This document shows, piece by piece, positions 25,066-35,578 of a DNA stretch of 64,000 nucleotides. The notes under the pieces are model-generated. The model was not told the DNA's origin and ran no database searches. It saw nothing but the letters and a program-made list of their open reading frames with translations. Source of the DNA: Tanytarsus gracilentus (Eukaryota > Arthropoda > Insecta > Diptera > Chironomidae); contig JAXRKN010000026.1 of the NCBI GenBank assembly GCA_038502055.1, positions 496,001-560,000 on the forward strand. The letters are read 5' to 3'. The position numbers and the translations under genes are program-made. The stretch's first letter is position 1. Each line of letters starts with the position of its first letter.

Positions 25066-25319
25066 AGGAGATAAAAATTAAAAAATATTCAAACACAAGC
25101 TAGTTATTATCTTAACAAAAAAAACAATTATTTACAATTAAGTTTATGGAAATTGAGTGCATGTAGAATAATCCAGAGTTAAATGTTATCTTATTCAATA
25201 TTTTCATTTGTTATGCAGCTAAATAAAAATGAGTCGATAAAATTTAAATTGAATTTTCTTTTTATTTATTTTGAATAATTAAATTTTACAGGTGACTTTT
25301 GAGGTTCATGTTTATATTA

Positions 25320-25661
25320 TTAATACACATAGTATGGATATGATGAAGCATAAGCTGAAAAAAGTTTTTGAAATTTGAAATTATTTTTACTGATTTTAAA
25401 AATTTATAATAATCCAAAATTTCTAATTTACCATAACTATAAGGTGAATATGAATAATAAGGATAGCCACTGTAGACACTCGGATATGTGTAGACGACTG
25501 GACTCGAATGGACGTAACTTGGTACAATATAAGGTTTAGGCGCTGGTGCCGCAAAACTTAATCCAATCAATGCAAACATAAGAATGATCTAGAATTTATG
25601 ATAAAATTGCTTTCAATAAAATTTTTTAATTTTTTTATTTTTCACTCACAATGCACTTCAT
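25320..25661 (-). CDS. Small secreted Tyr-rich peptide precursor (Nplp3/Nplp4-like)
   Basis: Exons 25661-25650, 25588-25432 and 25354-25320 give 67 aa. The start is a classical signal peptide (MKCIIILMFALIGLSFAA) followed by PAPKPY. The mature part is dominated by Tyr, Ser, Pro and Val (YSGYPYYSYSPYSY) and ends YPYYVY. Insect neuropeptide-like precursors 3/4 and small cuticle-associated peptides share this size and composition; the sequence does not decide between a neuropeptide-like and a cuticular or extracellular matrix role. The four-codon first exon encoding only the signal start is typical of such genes. It is convergent with kst, with about 30-40 bp between their likely poly(A) signals. 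Confidence 0.8.
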
Positions 25662-25712
25662 GATTCTCTTAATTTTTTTTTTGTCACACTCTTTGTAAAG
25701 TCGTTAAAATGA

Positions 25713-25749
25713 AACTGATTTGACATCGCTTATCGGCACACTTTATATA
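25713..25749 (-). promoter_or_regulatory. Core promoter of the Tyr-rich peptide gene
   Basis: On the minus strand, TATATAAAG (25749-25741) lies about 30 bases upstream of a TCAGTT initiator (25718-25713). This is a textbook insect TATA/Inr arrangement, about 50 bases above the ATG at 25661. Confidence 0.75.
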
Positions 25750-26336
25750 CCATTTTTCTTTTCAGCGAGTCACCACTAAAAAAAAACATTACCATGGGCA
25801 TTCATATTTTTAATAATTGAATGGAGAGTCTCATTAAATATTTTCATCACGCATTTTTCATTATGAGAACTAACGAAGTGTGGCAAAAGTTATTCTTAGG
25901 CAACGACGACTGATACCGCAAAAAAATTCTTCTCAAGGATGTCGAGACAAATTTTTATATGGAAGTTGAATGTTGCATAATTTCTAATGCAAGTCACGTG
26001 TTCATGCGTTCATTGATGACATTTATTACCATCCATAAAAGAGCATCAAAGTCAAGGCCATCTCCCTAATAAAAAGTTGCATATTAATTCCGCAAAAAGC
26101 TTCCCGGCTAGCACGCAACAGCCGAAAAAAAGCTTCTTTTTCTTTTACCAACAAAAACAATTTCTCTACTGCGTAGCATCATGAAAAAAACACTTTTCTT
26201 TTCATTTTTATTTCGTTCAGTCATCGACGAGAAAACCGAGTATCAAGTCCGTTTTGTGCTAAAGTTCTGAAATATTTTGAGTCGCAATAGAATTTGGATA
26301 ATTTCATAAAAAAAGTTTAAATATAGAAAATAAATA
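25750..26336. other. Intergenic, divergent promoter region
   Basis: Spacer between the minus-strand peptide gene and the plus-strand small basic protein. A TCAGTC initiator-like motif near 26217 may start the latter. Nothing else was seen. Confidence 0.5.
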
Positions 26337-26676
26337 ATGGGAAAGGATAAGAAACCAGCTCCAGTTGCAACTGAGGTAAAATTTAACGATTTTTTTTTTA
26401 AATTTAAAAAAATATTTTTCTAAACGTTTGCATGAAAAATTATTAATAAATAAATTTTGAGAAAAACACTTCGAAGGTCATGAGAAAGAAGAAAAAATTT
26501 CATCAAAACAAGCAATAATGCGTATGAAAATTTTCTCATCTCTCACGCTTTAGAAAAAAGGAGGAAAACCAGCAGCTCCAGCAACACCCACCGCAGCACC
26601 CGTAGCCGTTGAGAAGGGCAAAGAAAAGGCAGCGTCACCAGCCGGAAAAGCAGGCAAAAAAAATGGAAAAAAGTGA
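26337..26676 (+). CDS. Small Lys/Ala/Pro-rich protein, unknown
   Basis: Exons 26337-26375 and 26554-26676 give 53 aa, starting MGKDKKPAPVATE and ending GKKNGKK. It is strongly basic, lacks hydrophobic stretches, and is built from Lys, Ala, Pro and Gly, so it is probably disordered. The composition resembles the N-terminal extensions of some insect ribosomal proteins and linker-histone tails, but no folded domain follows. The splice sites (GTAAAA, TTTAG) and clean frame support a real gene. AATAAA is near 26907, just before the 3' end of the convergent Cog1. Confidence 0.6.
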
Positions 26677-26946
26677 AATTCCTTCATAGTTTCTACCTCT
26701 CATCATTTATTTTGTGTTCCATACTTTACAATTCTGCTCGGTCGGCGAAAATTTGACAAAATTATAAAAAAAGGCGTATTTGAAATTTGAACGAATTTGG
26801 CGAAGAGGTCGCGATCTAAACGGTTGAAAAATGAACCACAAACGTTTCATACTGAGCAGGGCTGTATTATTTTATAAGTTTTGAAAATTAATTGTATAAT
26901 GTAAAATAAATGTGTTGATTGAAAAAAAGAGATATGATGCAGCTTT

Positions 26947-29635
26947 TTATCTGAACCAATCTTGCAGCGATGAAAGAGCAGACGTTGATGCTGAAACATG
27001 CATCATAGGTGCTTTTTTTGATGATTTTTGAGGCTGCTGTGCCTTTTTCATCTTTTCCGGTTCTGGAATGGGCATTTGAGGAGTTTCCTTAAGATTAATA
27101 ATTGGCAGTAAAGGAAACCAATTTTGTTCCGATGAAGCGATGCTCATGATAAGAATATTTGGATCTTTGTCGTGAGAAGTTTGAACACTCGGATTTGTCA
27201 GAATTCCATTGAGATACTCCATATTAGGCACGAGAATAGCGAAAGTGTATTGAAGCCTTGCGCAACATTTTTTGATATTTACACTTACATGCTTGTAAAA
27301 TACATCATAATCGAATGGATCGATGACACTTCGGAAATGATTTATAAGCTCTTGATATTTCTCGTTCATGGTCTTATTTTCGCGTCCAACAAATAGCAGC
27401 AATAAAACCTTTAGATCGAAGAGGAATTGCCAGGCTGACTTTTGATTTGAATTGACAAAATCGCTCTTTGATAAGTTTTCATAGTACTCGAAAATTTTCA
27501 CAACGAAATGATTGACGACTTGTAGGTGAATGGTTTTTGGCAAAGTATGTGGAACAACTCGATTTAGGCTGCTTATGATGTTAAAAATCCAATTTTGTGT
27601 TGAAATTGAAACTCCGAGAGGAACAAAAATTTCTGACTCAACTGTCTCGTCATTTTCTCCCTTTTCCGTGATTACCACCGTTTCCCAGCATGGAAAGTCT
27701 TGAAGTATGAAGAACTCATCGACTTCATTTTGAAGTGGTTTCCATTTCTCAACAAACGATGTTAGCCACAACTGCCAAAACGCTATGCTCTCCTCTATTA
27801 ATAAACCACGAACTTTTCTCCATTCCTCATCTCCCTCCGTGTCTTGCGTTGGATCTCTCAAAAATGAAGATTCCATTAGGAGGTGACCAGAGAAGCAGAG
27901 CTCAAGATTGGGACAAAGTTCACTGAATGATTCAAGGAGTCGAGCCATGAGGACACAGTTGTCAGCTGATTTTAAATTTAGTGCAGACTTAACGATAGTT
28001 ATTAAAGATTGAATATTTTGACGACTACAGTCCCTCAAAAATTGCACAAGTTTATGATGATCCGCATTGTCGTTATTTTTTTCCCTTTTCAGTTCTATAA
28101 CATCCGACGTTCCGCTCACATATTGCTTTAGCTCAGTAAAAAGAAGTTCCAAGTTCATATCAATTTTCTCACAAAGCTCAACGATCGATGGACTGTAGCC
28201 GCATGCCTTCATGAGGAGCCTATGTGTCCGTTTATTTGTCGAAAGTGCTTCTTTTAAACTCTTCGGATTATCCTGTACATCCTCACTCCAAATGTAGCTT
28301 CTTAAATCACGATGTACATGATCATTTTCCTCGATTAAATTAATAACGTCATCCTTTAATTCACTTAAAATGTTTGACCATGAAATGTTGATGATTGTGT
28401 GAATGCGATCGTTGACTAGAGGTTGATAAAATCGCAAATAAAAATCAAAACTGTCGATGCTGAAAAGTTCCTTGCACATAATGTTCCAGTTTTTGGGCTT
28501 AACAACGGTCGACACCATATTTCTAATGTCCTGAATAGTCTTGATGGACACGACAAAGGATATGAGGGACTTGAGCTGATTTTGGGAAATAGTTTCGACT
28601 GATTTTAGCCAAGTGTTTATTGCGTCGACGATTGATTCTTTTTTAATTGAAGCCAATTGAAATTGAGGCTTATACTTTGAAATAATATCGGGGAGGGTCT
28701 GAAAAATTCCGGAATTTTTCAAATTGATTAATCGAAGAGTTGGGCCTTCAGAAACGTTTTGTAGCTCCAACTCTAATAGTCCTTTGTCACTGTCGTTGGA
28801 CGAAATGAAGCACTCATAAATTAATACGACAGTTTTAATTAAAATCTGCACGCTCGACAGAAGTTTCTCTTTGACCACATCATAACTCTCATTTTCGATG
28901 GATTTAAGGAATGTTTTTGTTCTAGTCTGCACGAGGATACTCAAAAGTTTTTCCATCGGGGTGTTTTCTAAGAGAACCAAACTTGAAAGGCACTTTGCTG
29001 TTTCATCGATCGTCAAATTTTCACTCTCAAGTGTTTGCAAGCATCGCTGTTTAATGTTGGTAAAAAATGGTGCAATCAGTTCCCACTGCTTGACGGCAAC
29101 CGGAAATTTCTTCATGACTTCTTTGTTAGAGTCAAGTTTGAGGCCGGTTGAGATGTGACGAGCAAATATGAAAAGTTGAGTTGCTTTAAGAAACTCATTG
29201 TCATCGATGAGTGATGATGTCATCTCGAGAAGAATCGTAAGGATTTTAATTTGAGCCACAATTCCATAAAAATTCTCTCTGGATGTTATTTTTGGTGTTT
29301 TTTCATCTGTCTTGAATGTCTCAATTAGGTGTTGCCTGTTAAACGTTTCATTTGCACTTTGAAGTTTAATTTTCGATGCAGTCACCTTCATTTCAGCGAT
29401 TGTATCAGCCGCTTGCAGTAAATCACGATACCTTTCGCCGACCTGGAAGTTTTTATAAATTTTTAAAATTGAACACTTGGCAAAATTTTCTATTTCATCA
29501 AAAAATTACCATCGTTCTCAGTTCTTCCTTCTTCTTTTCAATTTCATTCTGAATATCGCGATTAATTACTTCAATTTCACTAATACTGTGCTGCTCAAAC
29601 ACCTTATTAACATCTAAATTTAAATAAGAACTCAT
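26947..29635 (-). CDS. Cog1: Conserved oligomeric Golgi complex subunit 1
   Basis: Exon 1 is 29635-29510 (42 codons) and exon 2 is 29442-26947, for 873 aa; the intron is GTAATT..CCAG. The join yields EIEKKKEELRTM|VGERYRDLL followed by QAADTIAEM, which is the hallmark N-terminal COG1 motif (human has KKEELRQMVGERYRDLIEAADTI). The rest is the long helical rod typical of tethering-complex subunits. COG1 is in lobe A of the eight-subunit COG tether that acts in retrograde intra-Golgi vesicle traffic and keeps glycosylation enzymes in place. Its length is close to that of the Drosophila protein. It starts 168 bp from the divergent Aarsd1. Confidence 0.93.
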
Positions 29636-29802
29636 TTTTTGAAAAATTTGTAAACAAAATTTTTTCTGACTTGTTTTATTTTTGTCTCAAGGGATCGTTA
29701 TTATCCCCCTACAAATTGAGAGAAGAGAGAAATCTTAGGAAACTGAAAACAAAAGAGAGCGGAACAAAATTTCACCGAAAAAAGCAATATCATTTTTAAA
29801 AA
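29636..29802. promoter_or_regulatory. Shared Cog1/Aarsd1 promoter
   Basis: Only 167 bp separate the two divergent start codons, so both 5'UTRs and promoters must fit here. No TATA box is evident, as is usual for housekeeping pairs. Confidence 0.6.
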
Positions 29803-31199
29803 ATGGTTTTTCAATGTCAAAAAGATAGTTTTCTTAGAAATTTCATAACAAAAGTTGAGAAGATCGAGGAGAAGGATGGAAGTGTCGAAGTTACTTTTGA
29901 AGACACCGTGTTTTTCCCTGAAGGCAAATATTTTTATAATTTCAAAAAATCAACAAACTTTTAAACATGTTTATTTAATTAATTAAGGTGGCGGTCAACC
30001 ATATGATACTGGATATTTCATTAAAACCAGCGACCAAAGCAAATTTGAGGTGAAAAATGTCATCAGACGTGGAAATCAAGCTGTTCATGTTCTCGAGAAA
30101 AGCAGCACTTTTGATCTAAAAGTGGGTGATGAAGTTCAACAATTCGTAAATTGGAGTCGACGTCATGATCATATGCAGCAGCACTCGGGTCAGCATCTCA
30201 TCTCTGCATTGTTTGAGCGAGAATATGATAATAAGACCAAAGGTATGACTTGAGTTCTTTATCTTATCTCTTAAAAAAGTTGAATTTTATTGCAGCATGG
30301 TGGCTTGGCGCCGACTCTTCTTACATTGAGCTTGAAAAGAGTGTCGAAGAAGCGGATATGAAAGAGATTGAAAATCTCTGCAATGAATATATTGCAAAGG
30401 CCATGCCCGTGAACGTGAAAATATATGAAAATTGCGAAGATGCTGGCAGCGATGTAACGAGAGCGTCTAGAGGATTGCCAGAAGATTTGGCTGGTCCTCT
30501 CAGAGTCGTTCAAATCGGAGACATAGATAAGAACATGTGCTGTGGCACTCACGTAACAAATTTGGCTCAACTGCAAGTTATAAAACTGATGAATATTGAA
30601 AAGACAAAAGCTAAAATTCTTTTGCATTTTCTTGTCGGAAATCGAGTCATAAATAAGTTAGAGAATTGCTTCAAGCGAGAACTTCAATTCAATACGCTTT
30701 TGAAGTGGGTAAATGGTTAATTTTTAATTCAAACATTAATTGTTGAAATTTTAGCAACGGACCCGAAGACCACGTGGAGCTGGTGAAAAAATTACAAGCG
30801 ACAATTAAAAGTTCCCAAAAGACAGTTCAGCGGTTGTCAAAAGAACTCGCCATAGATCTCGCGTTAAAATTAAATAATGATGACCCTACACCGGATTACT
30901 ATTTTATGCATCGATCTGATGGCGTTGACATGGACTTTTTCAATGCCTTTCAACGCGCTCTCAAAACGAAGAAGCCAATTTTCCTCTTTATTACACTTTC
31001 CGATGCAATCGACTCTAAAAGTGGTACATTGATATTAATGGGCAATTTAGAGGACATTGATGCTCTAGCGAGTGAAATTATTACCAGCTTAGAGGGGAAA
31101 GGAAATTGTAAGAACGGACGATTTCAAGGTAAAGCGATGAATTTCAAAAAAATCAAGGATTGCGAAAAGTTGATTCAAAAACACTTTGAGAGCAAATAA
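29803..31199 (+). CDS. Aarsd1: Alanyl-tRNA editing protein AARSD1-like
   Basis: Exons 29803-29923, 29988-30242, 30296-30704 and 30755-31199 give 409 aa (human about 412). The zinc/editing signatures are clear: HMQQHSGQHL (HxxxH), and MCCGTHVTNL (CxxxH). The N-terminus has the VTFEDTVFFPEGGGQPYDTG region of the class II AlaRS beta-barrel. These free-standing AlaX-type proteins hydrolyse Ser mischarged on tRNA-Ala. The first intron starts with GC rather than GT (29924-29925, exon end ..GAAG, intron GCAAAT), and only this boundary yields the conserved EGGGQP. The third intron uses GTGGGT. Confidence 0.92.
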
Positions 31200-31541
31200 T
31201 TATTTAATTCTTGCGCTTTGTATTCATAATAAACTTATCATAGAATTCACAAGTTTTTTTTTCTCTACAATAATTATTCAAGTGTATGTCCATCATCAAA
31301 GTCAGCCAATTATTTCTTAGGTTTAAATTTTCAAGTGGATTATAAGTGAGTGAAATATTTTGTGTCTCCAAATGAGATTCGGGTATCGCCTTGATATATC
31401 ACTCATCTTGTTTTATAAAATTACACGTCTACAATGGTATGAAAAACATTAAATAGTATTTTATCAATCAAAACTGGCATGGCAATTATTTGAGCTTGAT
31501 CCGATTGAGATTTATAGATAGTGGCAATTGCCGCTTGGTAC
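31200..31541. other. Convergent 3' region of Aarsd1 and tetraspanin
   Basis: AATAAA at about 31228 serves Aarsd1. There is no other gene signal. Confidence 0.5.
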
Positions 31542-32622
31542 TCAGGAGCTCGCCCAACGGGCTTTCTGAAGCTCAATTTGTCCCTCTAATGTCTTTGCCA
31601 AATAGATGATGAGCAGTTGAACAAAACTGCAGGTCAGTGCAACGCCAGCGAAAAGATAGAGATTTCTTTCTGCCCAAACACGAACAATTTCGATGCAGCC
31701 TGATGTCCAAATTTTTTTGCTCGCTTGACTAACCGACTGTGATTGCACTCCATATCCGCACATAATGTTTATTAATCCCGATGAGATGTCTGTAGAGTTT
31801 ATACAACAAGAGTAGGGCTGAAACATTTGTCATACGTTGAGAGAAAAGCTAGATAGCAAATAAGTCGAATACATACAACACCACAACGCTCGACCGAAGG
31901 ACTGCTGCAGTTGAAATATTCATTTTTGCTCCAGTCCAAAAAACCTCCCGTCGTTAATCCACAACAAGAAAATTCTTGTTGAACAAAATCGATCAAGTTC
32001 TGGAGGTCGGGATCGTCGCGATAAAGTGTTATGATCTAAAATAATTTCAGTTTAGTTATAAAACTATTTTTACAGTCAGTATTACTCACTCGATCTGTTA
32101 GAGATTCCTCGACAATTGTATTCATCGCGTGTGGGAAAATGAAGCTTATCACGGCAATGGCCATTTCACATAGGAAAAATATCAGTAGACATAGCGAATA
32201 GAATTTAAGTAGACAAGTATTTTCTCGCAATGCTCCAAGACAGCCACCTTTAAATGGGTGATGACAGAGGTATGTAATGAAAAGCATTACCTTGACAAGT
32301 TTGCGTAATATATACTCACAGAAACTCACGATGAAGACAATGCCACCGCATAAAACTAGCACAATTGAGATGTTTAGTATAATATCGTAGTAAGTATCGA
32401 GCTTTATAAGTCCTGTTGCTTGAAATTTATCGAGTCCACTGTAGAATCCAATTCCGATAAGGAGTCCACCAAAGAGCCAGAATATGAAGTTGAGCAGGAA
32501 AATCAAATATTTTGTGCATGAGGAAACTAAAAAATAATTTTAAATATTAAATTATTTTGTTTTATATACTTTACAGCCTTACCATAAGTAAAATTCTGAT
32601 TATAACGATGAATTGCTGGCAT
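31542..32622 (-). CDS. TspanC8-type tetraspanin
   Basis: Exons 32622-32583, 32526-32320, 32247-32090, 32035-31877 and 31817-31542 give 279 aa. Four membrane segments (KYLIFLLNFIFWLFGGLLIG; IVLVLCGGIVFIVSF; LCLLIFFLCEMAIAVISFIF; LYLFAGVALTCSFVQLLIIY) flank a small and a large loop. The small loop has GCLGALREN. The large loop carries CCG, NC, RC, PYSCC, MC and GC, which makes eight cysteines and the TspanC8 class (Drosophila Tsp3A, Tsp26A, Tsp86D; mammalian TSPAN5/14/17/33). Those proteins chaperone ADAM10/Kuzbanian and tune Notch cleavage. Splicing out 32319-32248 restores VSFCGCLGALREN. Which paralogue it is cannot be settled by eye. Confidence 0.9.
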
Positions 32623-33259
32623 TTTGGCTTGATAAATTTGCAATGATTTTTTTTTCTCTCCGAATGATTCACTTTGTTGTTTTTTTATTGAAAAACTTTC
32701 TTTTTCAATTTTATACCTTTAATTGCGATTTTAGCGTTAATTTTTTATGCTTTTCCATAAATATACGGTTTAGATATTATGAATTGGAATTGGAAGAACT
32801 TAAAAATTACTTAAAAGACAATTTAAATATTAAAACAGAATTTTTTTTAAATTAATATTTCTTTTGAGTCGAATATATGGGGGTGGAAACTCAGGTTAAG
32901 AGCTTTTTTAAAGTCTCATGTTAAATTTTTAAATTTAACTCACAAAATTGATAAATTAGTTAATTTATTAATAAAAATAAGTTTTTTTAAAGCTTTTTTT
33001 GATAATAAAATTAAATTTCAACATTTATTTAAAAATTGTTAAAAATTAACGCTTCATTTATATTTAAAAAAATCATGAGCACCTAGAAATTTGAATTTTT
33101 TTAAACCGTTATTTTTATATGTACGTACAAGCTTTTTTTATTATTCAAAACTTTTACAAGTCGTAATCTTATGTTATGATATATGTATAATAAACTTTTC
33201 ACTTATTTGTTAGATATATTTTCTTTAGAGTACTTTGAACGGTTGACTCGTTTCGTTTT
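32623..33259. other. AT-rich intergenic
   Basis: Very AT-rich spacer with homopolymer runs. The apparent 80-residue frame at 32613-32855 is Phe/Leu/Asn-rich translated AT sequence and is not a gene. Confidence 0.6.
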
Positions 33260-35243
33260 CTATGAAGAGGAGCCATCGCAAATGCCTACAAGCTTTCTAA
33301 ATGTTGTCGGATCGTGCAACTTCAGTGCCAAAAGATCAAAATCAAACGATGCATTTTTAATTTCATAATTTCCAGTGGATGCGATTAAGCGCACAACATG
33401 ATGAAGTTCTTTCGTTTGTAGTGTGTTAATTTTCTGCTTCAAGTCCTTAAGTTCATCGAGATATTCGTTCGTGACATTTCCAGCAATGTTAACTGATGCA
33501 TTTTTATCTTTTGTGGTTTTCTCAAGCATCGGCGAGTAATCTCGCTTTGATTGCTTGAGCGGCGACGGGGAAGGTGATCGTGAAGGATCTTTTGCTTTTC
33601 GCTTTCGTTTTTTCGTGTCCGTTTCTTTTTCAGTCGAGATCTTTACTGTCTTTTCAGCACGCGACGATGATGATGCTGCCTTCTTGTGTGGCTTATCGGG
33701 TGTAATATTCTTGGGTGCAATTATAACGGGAGCCAACTCTTCCTGTTTCATTGAGATACTATCGGAATCGCTATCAGAGTCTCGGTCGCTCAATGGAGGT
33801 TTCGGCTTTACTGGTTGAGGCTTGACTTTAGGCTCTTTTCGTTCTTTCTCTTTGATCTCTTTATCTTTAGTCTTTTCTTTCTTTTCCTTCTTGTGCTTAT
33901 GCTTACGATCTGCCTCCTTGCTGTCGTGTTTCTTTGATGGCTCAGCTGGTGGAGGTTTGCTTATTTCGACAGGCATCATCGACTGCTTTTGACGCTCATC
34001 ACTTTTACTCTGCATCGCATCTCGCTCCTTCTTAACAGAAGAATTACTTTCAATTTTTTCTTTTGACGCCTTTGCCGACTCTTTTCGTTCATTCTTTTCG
34101 CGATCCTTTTCGTAATTTTTCTTTTTACTACTCTTTTTATTTGACGACATCTCCGGGATGGGAGTTTGAGGCTTTGCTGTGTGTTGAGTTGGCTTTGAGT
34201 AATCATTTTTACCTGAACTTGGTGGTGGTTGTTGTTGTTGTTGTTGTGGCGGTAATGAAGACGATGAGGGTAGATTCGAATTTTGAATATTTTGAACATT
34301 CGGTCGACTGGAAGTGGGAGAAGGCGCACGTTTCGAAGATTTCTCTTTCTTATCACTACTACTACGCTCTCGATCTTTAGTTTTGTCTTTTTTGACTTTC
34401 TCACCACCAGCTGATCTACTGCTTTCACCCGATTTCTTACTGTCTTTGCTTTCACCCGCAGAATGTTTATGTTTGCTTAACTTTTCACCCTTATCCTTGC
34501 CAGACGAGGACGACGATGAAGTGGCGGCGGTATTTTGCGAAATTCCCGGTAGATTTTTGTCATTCTTTGAAATCTGCTGCTTTTCTAGAGGCGCACCGAA
34601 GAGGTCGGTGAAAATTTTATTTGTTTTGCTATCTTCCGGTCGTTTTGGCTTTTTATATTCAACATTTGCATTTGCATTTGAACTGCTTTTTCCGCCACCG
34701 CCTCCGCTAATCGGTATGCAGCCACCTTTTAAGCACTTTCGACGAAAATCATCCGATGGATTATCAATTATGAACTCTTTAATTTCACTTTTAAAGGGCT
34801 GAAGATCCAGATCATAGTTAAAGGTAAATTTACGCGGTTCGTCTCGATTCTTCAAGTATATCTCGATAAGTACTTCGAATGCCGCATAGCCACTTTCTAC
34901 AAATTAAGCAATTAATTTAAATTGTAATGACTTACGTTCACACCCACCTTTAACCAAATACGGAGGTTCTTTGCAGCTTCTCTTTGGCTTCACAAATGTA
35001 TCGTGCAGATTAAAGACAACTTTCTCGACGAAATTACTTAAATCGGCATCCTTGTTCGGACTCCTCACATACAATTCCCAATCGTGTGTAAATCCTCCTT
35101 TCGCTGGCTTTGTCTTTCGCTGCGCCAAATGAGCAACTTCAAACGGAAGTTTTATTGACATTCTCTGCAATAATAAATGAATTTTCCAATAAAATCGATT
35201 AATTGAAGGTTTTTCCGCTCACCTTTGTCTCTTTACTCTGCAT
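33260..35243 (-). CDS. ear: ENL/AF9-related YEATS protein (ear)
   Basis: Exons 35243-35223, 35164-34948 and 34896-33260 give 624 aa. The YEATS domain (about aa 8-140) reads GGFTHDWELYVRSP, FVEKVVFNLHDTF, KEPPYLV-ESGYAAFEVLIEIY, then DEPRKFTFNYDL; in AF9/ENL it binds acyl-lysine on histone H3. A long disordered middle (Ser, Lys, Glu, with a poly-Gln/Pro tract at about 34215-34250) leads to the C-terminal AHD helical hairpin (EYLDELKDLKQKINTLQ ... FDFDLLALKLHDP), which contacts AF4/Lilli and DOT1L in the super elongation complex. The middle/AHD exon is one large frame. The start is 335 bp from the divergent Msh2. Confidence 0.93.
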
Positions 35244-35578
35244 TCACTGCTTTTGAGTGTGTCGACGTTTTAATTTTCCAAGTAAGTGTCATAAATAATT
35301 GAGAAATTAAATTAAATTTTAAATTATTTTGTTTTTGATTTTTTTTGTGTTGAAAAAATTTTCTCTTGGGGGAAAAGATTAAAAATTATGTAACGCAAAA
35401 ATTATTAAACTTGAAACGACTCGAAAATAAATTCAAACCATTTAAAGACGTTACGTTACTTATGGATTTTTTATTTCAGGGGAAAAATTGGTGAAGTGAA
35501 AAATGCAAATTTGGCGCAATTTTAAGTTTAACAACACAACATAAATAATTCATTAATTTTAAAGTGTTTAATTGAATA
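35244..35578. promoter_or_regulatory. Shared ear/Msh2 promoter region
   Basis: A 335-bp AT-rich spacer between divergent start codons. No TATA box with good spacing was found, and no gene is inside. Confidence 0.5.

Noticed and set aside
32613..32855. 80-residue frame next to the tetraspanin
   Set aside because: Phe/Leu/Asn-rich translation of AT-rich intergenic DNA, overlapping the tetraspanin first exon on the other strand.
33555..34802. Several open frames opposite the ear gene
   Set aside because: They are antisense shadows of the Ser/Lys/Glu-rich ear exon; the minus-strand frame has the YEATS and AHD domains.
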